Origin: Ramlibacter ginsenosidimutans
GTDB taxonomy: Bacteria > Pseudomonadota > Gammaproteobacteria > Burkholderiales > Burkholderiaceae_C
DNA length: 64,000 bases
Direction: 5' to 3'
NCBI RefSeq assembly: GCF_016654015.1
Contig: NZ_JAEPWM010000002.1
Span: 1-64,000, forward strand
Shown here: positions 61,216 through 64,000 of the stretch, in pieces
How positions within the stretch are numbered: the stretch's first letter is position 1
How the letters are laid out: each line of letters begins with the position of its first letter
The notes under the pieces: generated by a model
What the model was told of the DNA's origin: nothing
Databases searched by the model: none
The model's input: the letters and a program-made list of their open reading frames with translations, nothing else
Made by a program: the position numbers and the translations under genes

Positions 61216-62949
61216 ATGACCGGCGCCCAATTCGGCACCTTCCTCCTCGGCCTCGTCGTGGCCGCGATCGTCGTGGCCATAGGCGTGTGGCTGCTGCACT
61301 GGCTGTACTTGCGCAGCAGCAAGGAGCGCGCCTTCGTGCGCACGGGCCTGGGCGGCCAGCGCGTCGTCCTCGACGGCGGCGCCTTCGTGCTGCCCATCGT
61401 GCACGAGGTGATCCCCGTCAACATGAACACGCTGCGGCTGGAAGTCGCGCGCGGGCGCGACAAGGCGCTGATCACCAAGGACCGCATGCGGGTGGACGTG
61501 GTGGCGGAGTTCTACGTGCGCGTCGCGGCGGAGCCGCAGGCGGTCGCCGCCGCGGCGCAGACGCTCGGCCTGCGCACCCTCGCGCCCGAGCAGCTCAAGG
61601 AACTCGTGGAGGGCAAGTTCATCGACGCGCTGCGCACCGCGGCGGCGGACATGACGATGGAGGAACTGCACGAGAAGCGCGGCGCGTACGTCAAGCGCGT
61701 CCGCGAATCGGTCGCGGAGGACCTGACCAAGAACGGCCTGGAGCTGGAGTCGGCGTCGCTCACGCAACTGGACCAGACCGCGATGGAGTACTTCAACCCG
61801 AGCAACGCGTTCGACGCGGAAGGCCTCACGCGCCTTACCGAGCAGATCGAGCGGCGCAAGAAGCAGCGCAACGACGTCGAGCAGGACACGCTGGTGGCGA
61901 TCCGCAACAAGAACCTCGAAGCCGAGAAGCTGTCGCTGGAGATCGATCGCGAAAGCGAATACGCGCGCCTGTCGCAGCAGCGCGAGGTGGAAGTCGCCCG
62001 CGCCCGCCAGCGCGCCGACCTGGCCACCGAGCGCGCCGGCCGCGAGCAGGACGCCGAGACCGTGCAGATCGCGGCCAAGCAGGCGATCGAGGCCGCGCGC
62101 ATCCGCAGCGAACAGTCGCTGGAGGAGGAGCGCATCGCCAAGGAGAAGACGCTGCAGGCGGCCGAGATCCTGCGCCGCCAGGCGCTCGACCTGGCCGAGC
62201 AGCAGCGCGCGATCGCCGTCGCGCGCGAGAGCAAGAACCAGAGCGAAGCGCAGGCCGCGGCCGATGTCGCACGCGCTGCCGCCGTCGCTGCGGAAGAACG
62301 GGTGTTCACGGCACGCGAAGTGGAGATGGCCGAGCGCCGCAAGGCGATCGAGCTGATCGCGGCGGCGCAGGCGGCCGAACGCGAAGCGCTCCAGATCACG
62401 AGCGCGGCTGAAGCCCAGAAGATCGCGAGCGCCGACCAGGGCGCGGCGGTCCGCATGCAGGCCGAGGCGGATGCCGATGCCGAGAAGATCCGCGCGCTCG
62501 CCATCCGCGTGCGCAGCGAGGCGGAAGCCGAGGGCCTGCGCCTGATGAACGAAGCGCAGAACGTGCTGTCGCCGGAAGCGCGCGCCTCCGCGCTGCGCCT
62601 GCGCGTGGTGGACAAGGCCGAAGGCATCATCCGCGAATCGGTCAAGCCCATGGAGCGCATCGAAGGCATCAAGATCCTGCAGGTCGACGGCTTGCTCGGA
62701 GGCGGTGGCGGCATCGCGCCGATCGCCACGCAGCCGACCAACTTCAGCGATGGCGTGGTGAACTCCGCGCTGCGCTTCCGCGCCCAGGCGCCCATCGTCG
62801 ACCAGCTGCTCAAGGAGATCGGCCTCCAGGGCGGCGACATCAACGGGCTGGTGAACGGCGCCATCGGCGCTTCGAATGCCGCAGGCGCGCTGCCGCCCGC
62901 CGCCGCGATCCCGCCGATCCCCGTGCAGGACGCCGGCAAGAAGGCCTGA
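61216..62949 (+). CDS. Flotillin-like SPFH-domain protein (YqiK type)
   Basis: A 577-residue membrane-anchored scaffold. Order: N-terminal helix (FLLGLVVAAIVVAIGVWLLHWLYL), an SPFH domain (about 40-200, with TGLGGQRVVLDGGAFVLPIVHEVIPV and KDRMRVDVVAEFYVRV), a long Ala/Glu-rich coiled coil (about 215-450, many EA and AE repeats), and a Gly-rich C-terminal region (LLGGGGGIAPIATQPTN). Flotillins organise membrane microdomains. The usual NfeD/YqiJ partner is absent here. Its place in a transporter/catabolic operon suggests that it organises the ABC-Tm-1 complex, which is speculation. Confidence 0.9.
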   Translation: MTGAQFGTFLLGLVVAAIVVAIGVWLLHWLYLRSSKERAFVRTGLGGQRVVLDGGAFVLPIVHEVIPVNMNTLRLEVARGRDKALITKDRMRVDVVAEFYVRVAAEPQAVAAAAQTLGLRTLAPEQLKELVEGKFIDALRTAAADMTMEELHEKRGAYVKRVRESVAEDLTKNGLELESASLTQLDQTAMEYFNPSNAFDAEGLTRLTEQIERRKKQRNDVEQDTLVAIRNKNLEAEKLSLEIDRESEYARLSQQREVEVARARQRADLATERAGREQDAETVQIAAKQAIEAARIRSEQSLEEERIAKEKTLQAAEILRRQALDLAEQQRAIAVARESKNQSEAQAAADVARAAAVAAEERVFTAREVEMAERRKAIELIAAAQAAEREALQITSAAEAQKIASADQGAAVRMQAEADADAEKIRALAIRVRSEAEAEGLRLMNEAQNVLSPEARASALRLRVVDKAEGIIRESVKPMERIEGIKILQVDGLLGGGGGIAPIATQPTNFSDGVVNSALRFRAQAPIVDQLLKEIGLQGGDINGLVNGAIGASNAAGALPPAAAIPPIPVQDAGKKA

Positions 62950-62953
62950 GCCC

Positions 62954-63397
62954 ATGGTGCAGGTCTACGTCTCCACGGTGATCGACGCGGACGCGGATGC
63001 CGTGTGGCGGCGCATCCGCGATTTCAACGGCATGCCGCAGTGGCACCCCGGCATCGCCGACAGCCGCATCGAGAACGGCGAGCCCCCGGACAAGGTGGGC
63101 TGCGTGCGCGACTTCCACACGCGCGACGGCGGCCGCATCCGCGAGCGGCTGCTGGCTCTCTCGGACTACGACTACAGCTGCAGCTACGCGATCCTGGAAA
63201 GCCCGATGGGCGTGGAGAACTACACCGCCACGCTCAAGCTCACGCCGGTCACCGACGGCGCGCGCACCTTCGCGGAATGGAGCGCGGAGTTCGACTGCGA
63301 ACCGCGGCGCGAGCAGGAGCTGTCCGACCTGATCGGCGGCGGCGTGTTCCAAGGCGGCTTCGACGCGCTCAAGCGCCACTTCGGCACGCGCCGCTAA
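62954..63397 (+). CDS. SRPBCC-family (START-like) protein
   Basis: A 147-residue protein: STVIDADADAVWRRIRDFNGMPQWHPGIADSRIENG, then GCVRDFHTRDGGRIRERLLALSDYDYSCSYAILESPMGVENYTATLKL. SRPBCC folds form a deep pocket for hydrophobic ligands and include polyketide cyclases and aromatic-binding proteins. It begins 4 bp after the flotillin stop. It is a tandem paralogue of the N-terminus of the next gene. Confidence 0.88.
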   Translation: MVQVYVSTVIDADADAVWRRIRDFNGMPQWHPGIADSRIENGEPPDKVGCVRDFHTRDGGRIRERLLALSDYDYSCSYAILESPMGVENYTATLKLTPVTDGARTFAEWSAEFDCEPRREQELSDLIGGGVFQGGFDALKRHFGTRR

Positions 63398-63401
63398 AGC
63401 C

Positions 63402-64000
63402 ATGCTGCAGAAGGTCGTGCGCTCCGCCGTCATCGACGCGCCGATCGCGCGCGTGTGGGAGGTGCTGCGCGACTTCAACAGCCATGACCAGTGGCACGAC
63501 GTCGTGGAGAAAAGCCGCATCGAGCACGGCGAGCCCTCGTCGCGCGTGGGCTGCGTGCGCAGCTTCACGCTCAAGGACGGCAACCGCATCCGCGAGCAGC
63601 TGATCGGCCTCTCGGACAAGGACTGGCAGTCGACGTATTGCATCCTCGACGCCACGGTGCCGCTGAATCGTTACGTCGCGACGGTGACGCTCAAGCCGGT
63701 CACCGATGGCGATCGCACCTTCTGGCACTGGGAGTCGCGCTTCGACGCGCCGCCTGGCCGGGAAGCGGAGCTGCGTCAGATGGTGGCCGAGGGGGTGTAC
63801 GAGGCGGGGTTCGCGAACCTGCGGCGTTATCTCGCGGGTGGTGCGCACGCGGAGCGTGCACACCCTGCGAGCGGCACGGCGGCCAGGGAGGTGCGCCTCT
63901 CGCGCTACGGCGGGCCCGAGGAACTGGAAGCGGTGAGCGCGAACGCGCCGCAGCCCGGTCCCGGTGAAGTGCGCATCCAGCAGTCCGCGGTGGGCGTGAA
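63402..64000 (+). CDS. SRPBCC domain fused to a quinone-oxidoreductase (MDR) domain, truncated by the window edge
   Basis: The frame is open from ATG 63402 to the end of the window. Residues 1-145 are an SRPBCC domain similar to the previous gene (SAVIDAPIARVWEVLRDFNSHDQWHDVVEKSRIEHGEP). After a short Ala/His linker, AREVRLSRYGGPEELEAVSANAPQPGPGEVRIQQSAVGV begins: the N-terminal strands of a GroES-like quinone oxidoreductase of the medium-chain dehydrogenase family. A ligand-binding domain tethered to an NADPH-dependent reductase would channel a hydrophobic intermediate. The remainder is not visible. Confidence 0.82.
   Translation, partial: MLQKVVRSAVIDAPIARVWEVLRDFNSHDQWHDVVEKSRIEHGEPSSRVGCVRSFTLKDGNRIREQLIGLSDKDWQSTYCILDATVPLNRYVATVTLKPVTDGDRTFWHWESRFDAPPGREAELRQMVAEGVYEAGFANLRRYLAGGAHAERAHPASGTAAREVRLSRYGGPEELEAVSANAPQPGPGEVRIQQSAVGV

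Noticed and set aside
59056..62955. A 1299-codon minus-strand frame opposite the Tm-1 and flotillin genes
   Set aside because: Composition (His/Arg/Ala/Gly) and lack of motifs mark it as an antisense shadow of GC-rich codons.

Overview
The window is high-GC DNA from a betaproteobacterium, most likely of the order Burkholderiales and close to the Comamonadaceae (Variovorax/Ramlibacter-like). The evidence is the dnaA-dnaN-gyrB set facing away from rpmH-rnpA-yidD-yidC-mnmE, several stand-alone Bug-type periplasmic receptors, a fused DctQM TRAP permease and the catabolic gene types present. The genus is inference. I saw no rRNA, tRNA or CRISPR array.

Layout. 1-156: tail of an IS110-type transposase. 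199-6988: MFS exporter, LysR regulator, and an overlapping catabolic operon (AtuA, AtuA-related protein, Bug receptor, SDR, 3-keto acid cleavage enzyme). 7016-10564: two PAS histidine kinases, one with a fused receiver domain. 10720-15695: a decayed DUF1428 copy, VOC protein, LysR regulator, DMT exporter, a vapBC-type toxin-antitoxin pair, an intact DUF1428 gene and two small unknowns. 15795-18763: an island of visibly lower GC with a nuclease-like/Schlafen-group-3 helicase gene and a membrane-anchored unknown. 18834-24314: a two-partner secretion operon (TpsB, TpsA, secreted FecR-domain protein, small secreted protein). 24647-27254: small envelope and unknown genes. 27362-33237: TRAP uptake operon with its LacI-type regulator, a hydroxyacid dehydrogenase-like protein and an amidohydrolase.

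33280-43449: the replication-origin neighbourhood. gyrB, dnaN and dnaA run left; rpmH, rnpA, yidD, yidC and mnmE run right. The 39100-39280 interval has one perfect and one near-perfect DnaA box. A roughly 32-bp dispersed repeat lies between gyrB and dnaN, between dnaN and dnaA, near 1.5 kb, and inside the mnmE reading frame, where it adds about 25-30 residues to the G domain.

43495-64000: a large aromatic-type catabolic region. A Bug receptor gene and an IclR regulator gene diverge. The regulator is followed by a Rieske oxygenase, an SDR, an intradiol dioxygenase and a second Bug receptor. A TetR gene then diverges from one long operon running past the window end: alpha/beta hydrolase, two paralogous amidohydrolases, a Liv-type ABC transporter whose LivF ATPase is fused to a Tm-1-like (UPF0261) domain, a PEP-hydrolase-family TIM barrel, a flotillin-like protein, an SRPBCC protein, and an SRPBCC protein fused to the start of a quinone-oxidoreductase domain. 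The Tm-1-like domain and its TIM-barrel partner, placed directly in a transporter/hydrolase operon, are the best candidate for an undescribed system.

Several regulatory sites can be read directly: matching IclR-type dyads at two promoters, a perfect 16-bp TetR-type palindrome, an 11-bp-phased heptamer triplet over the vapBC promoter, and a 13-bp-phased triplet before the TRAP operon. Functional names rest on motif and family recognition; no database search was possible.
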